Shown piece after piece: positions 14,678 through 23,646 of a stretch of 64,000 bases of DNA. The position numbers and the translations under genes were made by a program. The stretch lies in NCBI GenBank assembly GCA_027492485.1, contig JAPUER010000079.1, forward strand, positions 225,844 through 289,843, written 5' to 3'. Every line of letters begins with the position of its first letter. Position 1 is the first letter of the stretch. Source of the DNA: Betaproteobacteria bacterium (GTDB lineage Bacteria; Pseudomonadota; Gammaproteobacteria; Burkholderiales; Casimicrobiaceae). Below the pieces are notes generated by a model. That model saw only the letters and a list, made by a program, of their open reading frames with translations, was not told where the DNA came from and made no database searches.

Positions 14678-15130
14678 ATGAAAAAAATCCTGATGCTGCA
14701 CGGCATCAATCACAACATGTTCGGTAAGCGCGACCCCGTGCAGTACGGCACGATCACGCTGACCGAGATCGATGCGGCCATGCAGTCGCTCGGACGCGAG
14801 TTGGGCACCGAGGTGGCGAATTTTCAGACCAATTCGGAAAGCGCGATGTGCGAGCGCATCCACCAGGCGTTCTTCGACGGGGTTGACGCGGTGGTGATCA
14901 ACGCGGGTGCCTGGACGCACTACAGCTACGGTATCCGTGATGCGCTGGCCATTCTCACGGTACCTGTCGTCGAAATTCACATGTCAAACATCCACGCGCG
15001 TGAGGCGTTTCGTCATCACTCGGTGTTTGCGGAGATCGTCAAAGGACAGATTTGCGGATTCGGACTCGACAGTTATCTGCTGGGTCTGCGTGCTGCCGTC
15101 TCTGCGGCTGAGCAAGGAGCTGCGAAATGA
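14678..15130 (+). CDS. Type II 3-dehydroquinate dehydratase
   Basis: This family interconverts 3-dehydroquinate and 3-dehydroshikimate. The 150-residue length is normal. Catalytic landmarks are present: Arg and Tyr in GKRDPVQYG, Asn in INAGAWTHYS and His in EIHMSNIHARE, then FRHHS. The first loop reads LHGINHN instead of the common LHGPNLN. The gene lies in a catabolic operon with AroE homologues and overlaps the MaoC gene by 4 bp, which suggests quinate or a related cyclitol acid as carbon source rather than aromatic biosynthesis. Confidence 0.9.
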   Translation: MKKILMLHGINHNMFGKRDPVQYGTITLTEIDAAMQSLGRELGTEVANFQTNSESAMCERIHQAFFDGVDAVVINAGAWTHYSYGIRDALAILTVPVVEIHMSNIHAREAFRHHSVFAEIVKGQICGFGLDSYLLGLRAAVSAAEQGAAK

Positions 15131-15600
15131 GCGTGGAGCGCTATTGGGACGATGCGCGCGTGGGCGACGTGTGCGTCAGCCCAAGTGTGACGGTGACCGA
15201 AGCGTTGATCAATGCCTATGCCGATCTCACAGGCGACCACACCCCGGTTCACGTTGACGAAGCCTATGCCAAGACCACGGAATTCGGCACGCGTGTCGCG
15301 CACGGCCTGCTCGGGCTATCGCTCGCTGATGGCTTGAAGACGCGATCCGACTACCGTTTTTTGCCCGGCATGTCGCTGGGCTGGAGCTGGGATTTTGCAG
15401 GCCCGATCAAGATCAACGATACGCTGCATGTGCGATTCAGCGTGGGCAGCATGCGTCCGTCAAAAAGCAAGCCCGGCTGGGGCATCGTTGTGTTGCCGTC
15501 GGAACTGATCAATCAGCATGGCGTGGTCGTGCAGAAGGGCGAGCACCGGTTGATGGTGCTGCGCCGTCCCGGCGCTGTTTCAGTGGGAGCAGCACAATGA
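15127..15600 (+). CDS. MaoC-like (hot-dog fold) dehydratase
   Basis: MaoC proteins hydrate or dehydrate enoyl-CoA-type substrates. The 157-residue protein contains the hydratase motif ADLTGDHTPVHVDEAYA with the catalytic Asp and His, then FGTRVAHGLLGLSLADGL. It overlaps genes on both sides by 4 bp (ATGA) and precedes a class III CoA-transferase. The pair suggests that an intermediate of this pathway is handled as a CoA ester. Confidence 0.88.
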   Translation: MSVERYWDDARVGDVCVSPSVTVTEALINAYADLTGDHTPVHVDEAYAKTTEFGTRVAHGLLGLSLADGLKTRSDYRFLPGMSLGWSWDFAGPIKINDTLHVRFSVGSMRPSKSKPGWGIVVLPSELINQHGVVVQKGEHRLMVLRRPGAVSVGAAQ

Positions 15601-16823
15601 TTGGGGCGACGATGCAGGCGTTGCCGCTCGCCGGTATCCGGGTGGTGGACTACACACACTTTCTCGCCGGACCGTATCTGTCGCGCTGTCTTGCGGCGTT
15701 GGGGGCGGACGTGATCAAGGTGGAGCGACCCAAAGAGGGCGATGCCGGACGAGCGCACCCGTGGTTTATCGGCCGTCACAGCGGGTACTTCCTGCAGCAG
15801 AACATGGGGAAGCAGGGGCTATGTGTGAACCTCAAGGACCCACGGGGTTTGGCGCTGATGCACAAGCTGACCGATGGCGCCGACGTCTTCGTTGAGAACT
15901 ATCGGCCCGGTGCGCTCGACAAACTTGGCCTCGGATACGTTGCACTGGCAGAGCGCAACCCAGGCTTGGTTTATTGCTCAGTATCGGCTTACGGTCATAC
16001 GGGGCCGGATTCGCATCGCGCCGGCTTCGGTTTGATTGCAGAGGCCAAGAGCGGCATCATGCAGATGGTCGGTTCGCCCGGTGAGGCGCCGCCGCTCCTG
16101 CGCATTGCACTGGGCGACATGTACACCGGCATTCACGGCGTCGCCGCTGTTTGCGCGGCACTGCTGGGACGTGTAAAGAGTGGTCGCGGGCAGCACATCG
16201 ACATGGCACTCTATGACTGCCTGGTGTCGATGCATGAATACGCCGTACAGTGTTACATGCTGTCGGGAGGTAAGGAGGTGCCAGTACAGACCGGGCACGA
16301 CCTGCCGCAATCGACACTGTATGGCGTGTTTGCGGCGGCGGACGGGAATTTGGTCATCGCCGCTCAGGTGGACGACGCGTGGAAGCGCTTCGCGCGACTG
16401 ATCGGCGGTGAAGCGCTGGCCGGCGATACGCGCTTGCATAGCGCACCGGGGCGCAATGCCCATCGTGGCGAGATTCTGCCGCTAGCGCGGGCATGGGTCG
16501 CGGCGCAACCTTCGGTGGCGGCCTGCCTTGCGGCGCTGGATGCCATCGATGTGCCCTGTGCAAGAGTACAACGCATCGACGAGGTGCTCGCCGATCCGCA
16601 AATCATCGCGCGCGGTATGGTGATCGAGCAGGATCATCCCCTGCTCGGAAAAATTCGCATGCCCAATCTGCCGTTTCATTTCTCGGGCTGCGACACCACG
16701 GTGGCGCGCGTGGCACCGGAACTGGGGGAGCACAACCGTGACATTGCGTCCGAACTCGGGTACAGCACCGCTGACATCGACGCGATGGAGCGCGATGCTG
16801 TGCTCTACTCCGCATCGTCGTGA
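15597..16823 (+). CDS. Class III (CaiB/BaiF) CoA-transferase
   Basis: These enzymes move CoA between carboxylic acids through a covalent aspartyl intermediate. The 408-residue protein shows the N-terminal signature LPLAGIRVVDYTHFLAGPY and ALGADVIKVERPKEGD, and a likely catalytic Asp in LGDMYTGIHGVAAV. The donor and acceptor cannot be read from sequence. It overlaps the MaoC gene by 4 bp; ATG 15612 is an alternative start. Confidence 0.93.
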   Translation: MIGATMQALPLAGIRVVDYTHFLAGPYLSRCLAALGADVIKVERPKEGDAGRAHPWFIGRHSGYFLQQNMGKQGLCVNLKDPRGLALMHKLTDGADVFVENYRPGALDKLGLGYVALAERNPGLVYCSVSAYGHTGPDSHRAGFGLIAEAKSGIMQMVGSPGEAPPLLRIALGDMYTGIHGVAAVCAALLGRVKSGRGQHIDMALYDCLVSMHEYAVQCYMLSGGKEVPVQTGHDLPQSTLYGVFAAADGNLVIAAQVDDAWKRFARLIGGEALAGDTRLHSAPGRNAHRGEILPLARAWVAAQPSVAACLAALDAIDVPCARVQRIDEVLADPQIIARGMVIEQDHPLLGKIRMPNLPFHFSGCDTTVARVAPELGEHNRDIASELGYSTADIDAMERDAVLYSASS

Positions 16824-16862
16824 ACCTCCTGATACCAACCAACGGATCGGAACGGAACCCTC

Positions 16863-17693
16863 ATGACAGATCGATACGCCGTGGTCGGCAACCCGATTGA
16901 TTTCAGCAAATCGCCTACCATTCACATGACGTTTGCAGCGAGCTGTGGGCAGGACATCGACTACACAAAAATGCTTGCGCCGATTGGCAAATTTGCGCCT
17001 GCGGTCGATGCGTTTCGGCAGTCTGGCGGGCGCGGTGTGAACGTAACGGCACCGTTCAAGCTGGATGCGTTTGGCTATGCGACCGAGCGTTCTAAGCGGG
17101 CGGAAATCGCGGGCGCCGCCAACGCGCTGAAGTTCGACGGTGTTCGCATCGTCGCGGAAAATTTTGACGGCGTGGGGCTGGTGCGCGACGTCAGCCATAA
17201 CCTTTTGCTGCCGTTGCATGGCAAGCGTGTCTTGCTGCTCGGCGCCGGGGGGGCTGCGCGAGGTGCCTTGGTGCCCTTTCTTGAACAACGGCCGGTGCAA
17301 CTGGTAATCGCGAACCGCACACCGCAAAAAGCGGCTGATCTGGCAGCAATCGGCCGCGCCACGGTCGCGGGTAGCGCTGTGCTTGCCTGCGACTTTGAGG
17401 CGCTGCGCGATCAGGGCTTCGATCTGGTATTCAACGCCACATCGGCTAGTCTGCGCGGTGAGTTGCCCGCGATACCGGCGACCGTGTTCCGCGGGGCGGC
17501 GCTTGCCTATGAATTGGCCTATGGCAAGGGGCTGACGCCGTTTCTGCGTCTGGCGCAGGACGCTGGTGTGACTACCCTCGCCGATGGTGTCGGCATGCTG
17601 GTGGAGCAGGCGGCGGAAGCCTTTGCATGGTGGCGCGGCGTCCGGCCAGCGACGGCCGAGGCGATTCGCGCGTTGACAGTTCCGCTTCGCTAG
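16863..17693 (+). CDS. aroE: Shikimate dehydrogenase (AroE) family protein
   Basis: AroE reduces 3-dehydroshikimate with NADPH. The 276-residue protein aligns along its length with classical AroE: GNPIDFSKSPTIH (shikimate-binding serines), NVTAPFK (catalytic Lys), GAANAL (Asn), a GAGGAARG nucleotide loop, ANRTPQKA (the NADP-selective Asn-Arg-Thr) and ADGVGMLVEQAA. The usual NTDG motif reads NFDG, keeping the catalytic Asp. It is in the catabolic operon, 39 bp after the CoA-transferase, so it could be the housekeeping enzyme or a catabolic copy. Confidence 0.9.
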   Translation: MTDRYAVVGNPIDFSKSPTIHMTFAASCGQDIDYTKMLAPIGKFAPAVDAFRQSGGRGVNVTAPFKLDAFGYATERSKRAEIAGAANALKFDGVRIVAENFDGVGLVRDVSHNLLLPLHGKRVLLLGAGGAARGALVPFLEQRPVQLVIANRTPQKAADLAAIGRATVAGSAVLACDFEALRDQGFDLVFNATSASLRGELPAIPATVFRGAALAYELAYGKGLTPFLRLAQDAGVTTLADGVGMLVEQAAEAFAWWRGVRPATAEAIRALTVPLR

Positions 17694-17735
17694 GGCGCAG
17701 GAACATGACGCAGCAAACAGCTCTATACTCGCAAA

Positions 17736-18488
17736 ATGGACGAATTAGTACATTCTGCGCCGCCCAATGTGCTGCCGACGGGTGCACGCGCGATCGGAGT
17801 CGCCGAAGCGAGGCCTCGTGCCGCCGCTGCCGCCCGCACGACCGCGCCGGTATCTGCATCGCGTGCACGCACACGCACCAACGACCCCGAGCGCACCAAG
17901 GCAGAAATTCTCGCTGTAGCGAAAGCCGAGTTTGCCGAGAAGGGACTCGACGGCGCGCGGATCGACGAGATTGCAGCCGCGACCCGCACCAGCAAGCGGA
18001 TGATCTACTACTACTTCGGCAGCAAGGAGGGGCTTTACGTCGAGGTGCTCGAAGCCGCGTATCGCGAGACGCGGGATGCCGAGGCCGAACTGCGTCTGGA
18101 CGATCTGCCGCCCGAGGACGCGCTGCGCAAGCTGGTGGGACGCGCGTTCGACCGCTGCATGCAAAACCAGTGGTATGTCCGTCTGGTGGCCAACGAGAAC
18201 ATCCAGCGCGGCAAGTACATTGCGGAGAGCAAAGCCATCCAGCAACTCAACGTGTCGGTGATCGACACCATCCGGCGCCTTTACGAACGGGGCGTCGAGC
18301 AGGGTGTATTCCGTTCCGGTATCGACGCGATCGATCTGCATGCGTCGATTTCGGCGTTGACCTTCTTCAACGTGTCGAATCAGCACACGTTCGGCTGCAT
18401 TTTCCGGATCGACTGGCAAAACGTGCAAACCATTACGGCGCGGCGCGACAGCATTATCGAAATGATCGTCCGCTTTGTCCGCAAATAG
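17736..18488 (+). CDS. TetR family transcriptional regulator
   Basis: The 250-residue protein has a long disordered N-terminus (about 55 residues, Ala/Arg-rich), then a TetR helix-turn-helix (AEILAVAKAEFAEKGLDGAR, IDEIAAATRTSKRMIYYYF, GSKEGLYVEVLEAAYRE). The C-terminal ligand domain is of the kind found beside aromatic or shikimate catabolic genes. It sits between the AroE-type gene and the TRAP operon and probably represses the TRAP promoter through the site at 18574. Confidence 0.9.
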   Translation: MDELVHSAPPNVLPTGARAIGVAEARPRAAAAARTTAPVSASRARTRTNDPERTKAEILAVAKAEFAEKGLDGARIDEIAAATRTSKRMIYYYFGSKEGLYVEVLEAAYRETRDAEAELRLDDLPPEDALRKLVGRAFDRCMQNQWYVRLVANENIQRGKYIAESKAIQQLNVSVIDTIRRLYERGVEQGVFRSGIDAIDLHASISALTFFNVSNQHTFGCIFRIDWQNVQTITARRDSIIEMIVRFVRK

Positions 18489-18536
18489 GGGGACACTCGC
18501 AATCCGTGGCTGACACTTCGCTGTCATCCTGGGGCT

Positions 18537-18583
18537 TTGCGGCAGCGACGACTGCTGCTATATTTCAAAATTAACCATTTGGT
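18537..18583 (+). promoter_or_regulatory. TRAP operon promoter with palindromic operator
   Basis: TTGCGG (18537-18542) and TATATT (18559-18564) are 16 bp apart. The palindrome ACCATTTGGT (18574-18583; ACCA, two bases, TGGT) lies at the expected transcription start. This is a good place for the TetR protein encoded just upstream to block transcription. Confidence 0.5.
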
Positions 18584-18654
18584 ACATTGTGTCGCGATGC
18601 AAGGGTGGAGGCCCGGGCAGACGAGTTGCGGCACAACAGCGACAAGGAGGAACG

Positions 18655-19194
18655 ATGCTGGAACGAGTCATCGACGGCTACTGCAAGGCCATCGGCTATC
18701 TCATCGCGGCGATGCTTGCGGTCATGGTGGTGCTGGTGTTCGGTAATGTCGTGCTGCGCTACGTCTTCAATTCCGGGATTACGGTCTCGGAGGAGTTGTC
18801 GCGCTGGTTGTTCGTGTGGGTCACGTTTCTGGGGGCGATAGTCGCCGTGCGCGACGGCGCTCATCTCGGCACCGACATGCTCGTCTCGCGGCTCGGAGTG
18901 ACCGGGCGCAAGGTATGCCTCATCGCAGGCCACGCCCTGATGTTGTTCTGCTGCTGGCTGCTGTTCAAAGGGTCGCTCGACCAGGTCATCGTCAACTGGA
19001 CGTCGGAAAGCGCCGTGATGGAAATCTCCATGGCCGTCTTCTATGCCTGTGGCGTGGTTTCGGCGGTGTCGATTGCCGTTATTCTGGTCAATCATCTTTG
19101 GCGATTGTTGCGCGGCACGCTGCGCGAAGATGAACTGATCGGCATCCGCGAATCCGAGGAAGAGCCTCTCGATTTGCCGCCACCGGTCAAGTGA
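18655..19194 (+). CDS. dctQ: TRAP transporter small permease (DctQ family)
   Basis: DctQ is the 4-helix membrane subunit that pairs with DctM in sodium-driven TRAP uptake. The 179-residue protein has four hydrophobic segments and the family motif VSEELSRWLFVWVTFLGA, followed by HLGTDMLV. ATG 18655 has a strong AAGGAGG at 18644-18650. First gene of a complete TRAP operon. Confidence 0.93.
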   Translation: MLERVIDGYCKAIGYLIAAMLAVMVVLVFGNVVLRYVFNSGITVSEELSRWLFVWVTFLGAIVAVRDGAHLGTDMLVSRLGVTGRKVCLIAGHALMLFCCWLLFKGSLDQVIVNWTSESAVMEISMAVFYACGVVSAVSIAVILVNHLWRLLRGTLREDELIGIRESEEEPLDLPPPVK

Positions 19195-19213
19195 GCAGGC
19201 GGGGACTCGGATC

Positions 19214-20491
19214 ATGACGATTGTTGTTTTTCTTGGTTCATTGCTTGGTGCCATGCTGCTTGGCATTCCGATCGCGTTCGCCCTGCTTGTCTGTGGCGTG
19301 GCGCTGATGTGGCACCTGGGCACATTCGACGCGCAGATACTGGCGCAAAACATCATCGAGGGGGCCAACAGTTTCCCGTTGCTGGCGGTGCCCTTCTTCA
19401 TGCTTGCCGGCGAGGTGATGAACACCGGTGGCCTCTCACGTCGCATCGTGAACTTTGCGATGGCACTGGTCGGCCACGTGCGCGGGGGCTTGGGTTATGT
19501 CACTATCGTGGCAGCGTGCATCCTGTCCGCGTTGTCCGGTTCTGCCGTGGCCGATGCTGCGGCTCTGACGGCCCTGTTGTTACCCATGATGGTGGCGGCG
19601 GGACATGACAAGGCGCGGAGCGGCGGTCTGATCGCGGCGTGCGGAGTCATCGGTCCGATCATTCCACCGTCGATCGGGTTCGTGATTTTCGGCGTCGCTG
19701 CCAACGTGTCGATCTCGAAGCTCTTTCTCGCCGGCATCTTCCCCGGGATCTGGCTTGCTGTCGGTCTGTGGTTGACCTGGTGGTGGCTGATCAGAAAGGA
19801 AAAACTCGAACCGCCACCGAAGCGCTCCGCCGGTGAAGTGTGGCATGCATTCAAGGACGCCGCATGGGCGCTTCTGCTGCCGTTTGTCATCGTCTTTGGC
19901 CTGCGTTTCGGCATCTTCACGCCGACCGAGGCCGCCGTGGTGGTGGCCGTACTATCGCTGTTCGTCGCCTGCTTTGTCTATCGCGAGTTGAAGCTGAGGC
20001 AACTCATCGAAGTGTTCGTGACGTCGGCGCGAACCACGGCCGTGGTGATGTTCCTCGTCGCCGCAGCAATGGTGTCGTCGTGGCTGATCACCGTTGCGCA
20101 ATTGCCAAACCAGGTGGTCGACCTGCTGAGCCCGTTGCTGGGGAACCCGACCCTGTTGCTGATTGCCGTCATGGTGTTGACGATGGCCGTGGGCACCGCC
20201 ATGGACATGACGCCCACCATCCTGATTTTGACGCCGGTGCTGATGCCGTTGATCAAGCAGGCCGGCATCGATCCGGTGTACTTCGGTGTCCTGTTCATCA
20301 TCAATAACTCGATTGGTCTGGTGACGCCGCCGGTCGGCACTGTTCTCAACGCAGTGGCAGGCGTCGGCCGAATGCGAATGGACGACGTGACGCGCGGTGT
20401 GATGCCTTTCATGGTCGTGCAGTTCGTCGTGATGTTCCTGATGGTGCTCTTCCCTCAACTTGTCATGGTTCCCGCGCGCTGGTTTTACTGA
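19214..20491 (+). CDS. dctM: TRAP transporter large permease (DctM family)
   Basis: DctM is the transport subunit that moves substrate with sodium. The 425-residue protein has about 12 hydrophobic segments and typical motifs such as PFFMLAGEVMNTGGLSRR, SALSGSAVADAAAL, CGVIGPIIPPSIG and IGLVTPPVGTVLN. It begins 19 bp after dctQ and is normal in length. Confidence 0.95.
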   Translation: MTIVVFLGSLLGAMLLGIPIAFALLVCGVALMWHLGTFDAQILAQNIIEGANSFPLLAVPFFMLAGEVMNTGGLSRRIVNFAMALVGHVRGGLGYVTIVAACILSALSGSAVADAAALTALLLPMMVAAGHDKARSGGLIAACGVIGPIIPPSIGFVIFGVAANVSISKLFLAGIFPGIWLAVGLWLTWWWLIRKEKLEPPPKRSAGEVWHAFKDAAWALLLPFVIVFGLRFGIFTPTEAAVVVAVLSLFVACFVYRELKLRQLIEVFVTSARTTAVVMFLVAAAMVSSWLITVAQLPNQVVDLLSPLLGNPTLLLIAVMVLTMAVGTAMDMTPTILILTPVLMPLIKQAGIDPVYFGVLFIINNSIGLVTPPVGTVLNAVAGVGRMRMDDVTRGVMPFMVVQFVVMFLMVLFPQLVMVPARWFY

Positions 20492-20554
20492 AATGCAGGC
20501 GTCGCGTCGTCAAGTCGCCAACTATTTGTTACCCAAACTTACTGGAGGAAATCA

Positions 20555-21565
20555 ATGAAACAATTTCTGCTGAAAGCTGTCGCCATTGGCGCGGCCGCGA
20601 TCGCAATCACCGCCGCTTCGGCGCAAGACATCAAGGAGCGCACCTTCAAATTTCATCTGGCCGGACCGGAAGGCAATCACCCGGCCTCGCCGGGGATGAA
20701 GAAGTTCGCGGAACTGGTCAGCCAGCGTTCCGGTGGCAAGATGAAGGTCAATCTGTTCTTCAACAGCGCCCTCGGGACCGACCAGGCCGTCGTATCGTCG
20801 CTGAAAGGCGGCACGGTGGAGCTGGCGGTAATGAATACCGGAATTCTGGCCAGCGAAGCCAAGGAACTGGCGATTTTCGATTTCCCGTTCTTGTTCGCCA
20901 ATGAGAAGGAGTCGGACGCCATCGTCGACGGCCCGATCGGCAAGAAGATGCACGCGCTGCTGGAGCCGAAAGGCATCGTCGGCCTCGCGTACTGGGAACT
21001 GGGCTATCGCCAGATCACCAACAGCAAGCGCGCCCTGAACAAGGTCGAGGACATCGAAGGTCTCAAGCTGCGGGTCATACCCAACCCGATCAACGTTGCC
21101 TGGGTGAAGGCGTTGGGCGCCAATCCGACACCGATGCCCTTTGCCGAAGTCTACGGTGGCCTTGAGCAGAAGGCGATCGACGGCCAGGAGAACCCGATCG
21201 GCGTGATCGCCGCCAACAAGTTCTGGGAAGTGCAGAAATTCGTGGCAATCACCAACCATCAGTACAACCCGCAATCGGTGCTGTTCAGCAAGAAGGTATG
21301 GGACAGTTTGTCCGCAGCGGAGAAGAAGATTCTCGACGACGCGGCGCATGAAGCCGCGCTGGTGCAGCGCAAGGAATCGCGCGCTCAGGTTGCCGGAAAT
21401 CTCGATCTGCTGAAGAAAAATGGCATGACGGTCACCTCGTTTGGTCCTGCCGAGGTCACCAAGCTGCGCGAAAAAATGAAGCCGGTGATCGCGCAGTTCA
21501 CTTCGAGCGTCGGCGAACCGCTGGTCAACGAAGTCAACGCCGAGCTGGCCAAACTCCGCAAATAA
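20555..21565 (+). CDS. dctP: TRAP transporter substrate-binding protein (DctP family)
   Basis: The periplasmic receptor of the TRAP system, 336 residues. It has a signal peptide (AVAIGAAAIAITAASAQ), then the DctP fold with GLKLRVIPNPINVAWVKALG, where the conserved Arg would clamp the substrate carboxylate, and AEVYGGLEQKAIDGQENPIG. GGAGG stands before ATG 20555. The gene context (dehydroquinase, AroE homologues) suggests quinate, shikimate or a related acid as the ligand, by inference only. Confidence 0.93.
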   Translation: MKQFLLKAVAIGAAAIAITAASAQDIKERTFKFHLAGPEGNHPASPGMKKFAELVSQRSGGKMKVNLFFNSALGTDQAVVSSLKGGTVELAVMNTGILASEAKELAIFDFPFLFANEKESDAIVDGPIGKKMHALLEPKGIVGLAYWELGYRQITNSKRALNKVEDIEGLKLRVIPNPINVAWVKALGANPTPMPFAEVYGGLEQKAIDGQENPIGVIAANKFWEVQKFVAITNHQYNPQSVLFSKKVWDSLSAAEKKILDDAAHEAALVQRKESRAQVAGNLDLLKKNGMTVTSFGPAEVTKLREKMKPVIAQFTSSVGEPLVNEVNAELAKLRK

Positions 21566-21603
21566 CTTCGTGACGCCAGCAGCGTGTTGCGGCGGACCCT
21601 GAA

Positions 21604-21623
21604 CCCGGCTGCCTGCAGCCGGG
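21604..21623. terminator. GC-rich hairpin after the TRAP operon
   Basis: CCCGGCTGC and GCAGCCGGG form a 9-bp stem with a CT loop in the 100-bp gap after dctP. No T-run follows. Nearly the same hairpin occurs at 32485-32506. It may end or stabilise the message. Confidence 0.5.
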
Positions 21624-21665
21624 TGCCACGCCGCGCGCTGCACTCACTTTGACACTTCGCAAGCA

Positions 21666-22715
21666 ATGACGACCAAAACCAAAATCGCCGTGGCTGGTGC
21701 CGGATATATCGGCCAGGCCCATATGGGCGTTGCGCAGTCCAGTTCGACGGTAGCCCTGAGTGCTATCGTCGATCCGTCGCCTGCCGCGGCCGAGATTGCG
21801 GCGCGCGCCGGCGTTCCGCTCTACTCCTCGCTGGAGGAACTCCTCGCACGCGATCGCCCGGACGGTGTGGTGCTCGCCACGCCAAATCAATTGCATGTGC
21901 CGCATGCCAGCCTGTGCATCGATGCGGGGCTGCCCTGCTTGCTGGAAAAGCCGATTGCGCCAACCGTCGCCGAGGCAGAAGCGCTGGTGCGCAAGGTCGC
22001 CGACGCCAAGGCGCGGATCCTCGTCGGCCACCATCGTGCGCACAGCCCGATCATGGCCAAGGCGCGCGACGTTGTCGCCTCCGGTCAACTAGGTCGCATC
22101 GTCGGCGTGATGGGCAGCGCCACCTTCCTGAAGCCCGATCATTACTTTGTCGATGCACCGTGGCGGCGTGAACTGGGGGCCGGTCCGATCCTGCTCAACA
22201 TGATCCACGAGGTGCACAATCTGCGCATGCTCTGCGGCGACATCGTGGCGGTGCAGGCGTTCACGTCGCATGCAGTGCGCGGTTTCCCGGTCGAAGACAC
22301 CGTTGCCATCGGTCTCCGGTTCGCCAGCGGCGCGCTGGGCACCTTTCTGCTCTCCGATACCGCCGCCTCGGCGCGTAGCTGGGAACAGACGTCGCAGGAG
22401 AACAAGGCGTACCCAAGCTACGACGACGAGGATTGTTACATCATCAGCGGCACCAATGGCACACTGTCGGTACCGACTATGCGATTGAAGACCTATCCGC
22501 GACCGCAGGATCGCTCGTGGTGGAAACCGTTCGAGGTTGGCGTGGTCGGCATGGTTCGCGACGACCCGATAAAGCACCAGATGGAACATTTCGGTGCCGT
22601 CGTTCGCGGCGAAGCCGAGCCGATCGTCAGCGCGCGCGACGGCCTCGAAAACCTGCGCATCACGGAAGCCATCGTCACCGCCGCCGAGCGCGGCGCCGTC
22701 GTGCGCACGGGCTAG
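21666..22715 (+). CDS. Gfo/Idh/MocA family oxidoreductase
   Basis: The 349-residue protein has an N-terminal NAD(P)-binding fold (KIAVAGAGYIGQAHMG), the family signature CLLEKPIAPTVAEAEAL with its catalytic Lys, and a C-terminal GFO_IDH_MocA domain (LGAGPILLNMIHEVHNLRML) containing the conserved His. Such enzymes oxidise sugars, inositols or cyclitol acids. It probably acts on a ring-hydroxylated substrate in the same pathway as the dehydroquinase and AroE homologues. Confidence 0.92.
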   Translation: MTTKTKIAVAGAGYIGQAHMGVAQSSSTVALSAIVDPSPAAAEIAARAGVPLYSSLEELLARDRPDGVVLATPNQLHVPHASLCIDAGLPCLLEKPIAPTVAEAEALVRKVADAKARILVGHHRAHSPIMAKARDVVASGQLGRIVGVMGSATFLKPDHYFVDAPWRRELGAGPILLNMIHEVHNLRMLCGDIVAVQAFTSHAVRGFPVEDTVAIGLRFASGALGTFLLSDTAASARSWEQTSQENKAYPSYDDEDCYIISGTNGTLSVPTMRLKTYPRPQDRSWWKPFEVGVVGMVRDDPIKHQMEHFGAVVRGEAEPIVSARDGLENLRITEAIVTAAERGAVVRTG

Positions 22716-22766
22716 CAGTGGGCGCCGGCGGCGCCGCTGCTTTCCACTTCGTCAGTTTCACAACAC

Positions 22767-23603
22767 ATGATTACCGGCAACACAGAACTCATCGCCCACA
22801 TCGGCTACCCGACGCACAGCTTCAAGGCGCCGATGATTTACAACCCCTACTTCGACAGTATTGGCGCCAACGCCTGTGTGGTGCCGATGGGGTGCAAGCC
22901 TGAAGACTTTCCGGCGTTGCTGCGCGCCGTGTTTTCGTTGACCAACATTCGCGGTGCGCTCATCACCATGCCGCACAAGGTCGCGGTGGTGGAGCTCGTT
23001 GATCGCGTCACGCCGACCGTCGCCGTGGCCGGTTCCTGCAACGCTGTCCGGCGTGGCGCCGACGGCAAACTGGAAGGCGACATGTTCGACGGCGAAGGCT
23101 TCGTGCGTGGCGTCAGACGCAAGGGCATCGCCGTCGCAGGCGCGAGCGTTCTGGTCGTTGGCAGCGGTGGCGTTGGCTCGGCGATCGCCGCATCGTTTGC
23201 CGCCGCCGGTGTTGCCCGTATCGCGCTGTACGACGTCAATGCGACGTCGATGGACGCTTTGGCGGCCCGGCTGCGACAGCACTACCCGGCGCTTGACGTA
23301 CAGACCGGCAGCAACGATCCTGCCGGCTTCGACGTGGTGCTCAACGCCACGCCGATGGGCATGAACCCCGGCGACCCGCTGCCGATGGATGTGTCGCGCA
23401 TTGCCGCGAGCACCTTTGTCGGGGAGGTGGTCATGCGCGCCGAGACGACGGCGTTTCTCGCCGCGGCGCAAGCACGGGGCTGCCGCGTCCAGATCGGCAC
23501 CGACATGCTGTTCGAACAAATCCCGGCCTACCTCGAATATTTCGGCTTTCCGACGACGACGGCGGACACCTTGCGCAGCCTCGCACAAATCAGTTACGCG
23601 TGA
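22767..23603 (+). CDS. Divergent shikimate/quinate dehydrogenase family protein
   Basis: A second AroE homologue of 278 residues. The substrate loop reads GYPTHSFKAP, so the second binding Ser of SKSP is absent. ITMPHK keeps the catalytic Lys, GSCNAV keeps the Asn, and the NTDG position reads DMFDGEG with Asp retained. The nucleotide loop is VGSGGVGSA, followed by YDVNATSMD, where an acidic residue at the end of the strand suggests NAD rather than NADP. These changes suit a quinate or other cyclitol dehydrogenase. It follows the Gfo/Idh/MocA gene in the same direction. Confidence 0.85.
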   Translation: MITGNTELIAHIGYPTHSFKAPMIYNPYFDSIGANACVVPMGCKPEDFPALLRAVFSLTNIRGALITMPHKVAVVELVDRVTPTVAVAGSCNAVRRGADGKLEGDMFDGEGFVRGVRRKGIAVAGASVLVVGSGGVGSAIAASFAAAGVARIALYDVNATSMDALAARLRQHYPALDVQTGSNDPAGFDVVLNATPMGMNPGDPLPMDVSRIAASTFVGEVVMRAETTAFLAAAQARGCRVQIGTDMLFEQIPAYLEYFGFPTTTADTLRSLAQISYA

Positions 23604-23646
23604 AAGACGCCGTCGCAACATTCGCTGTCGCCGCGCGTAGTCGCTG

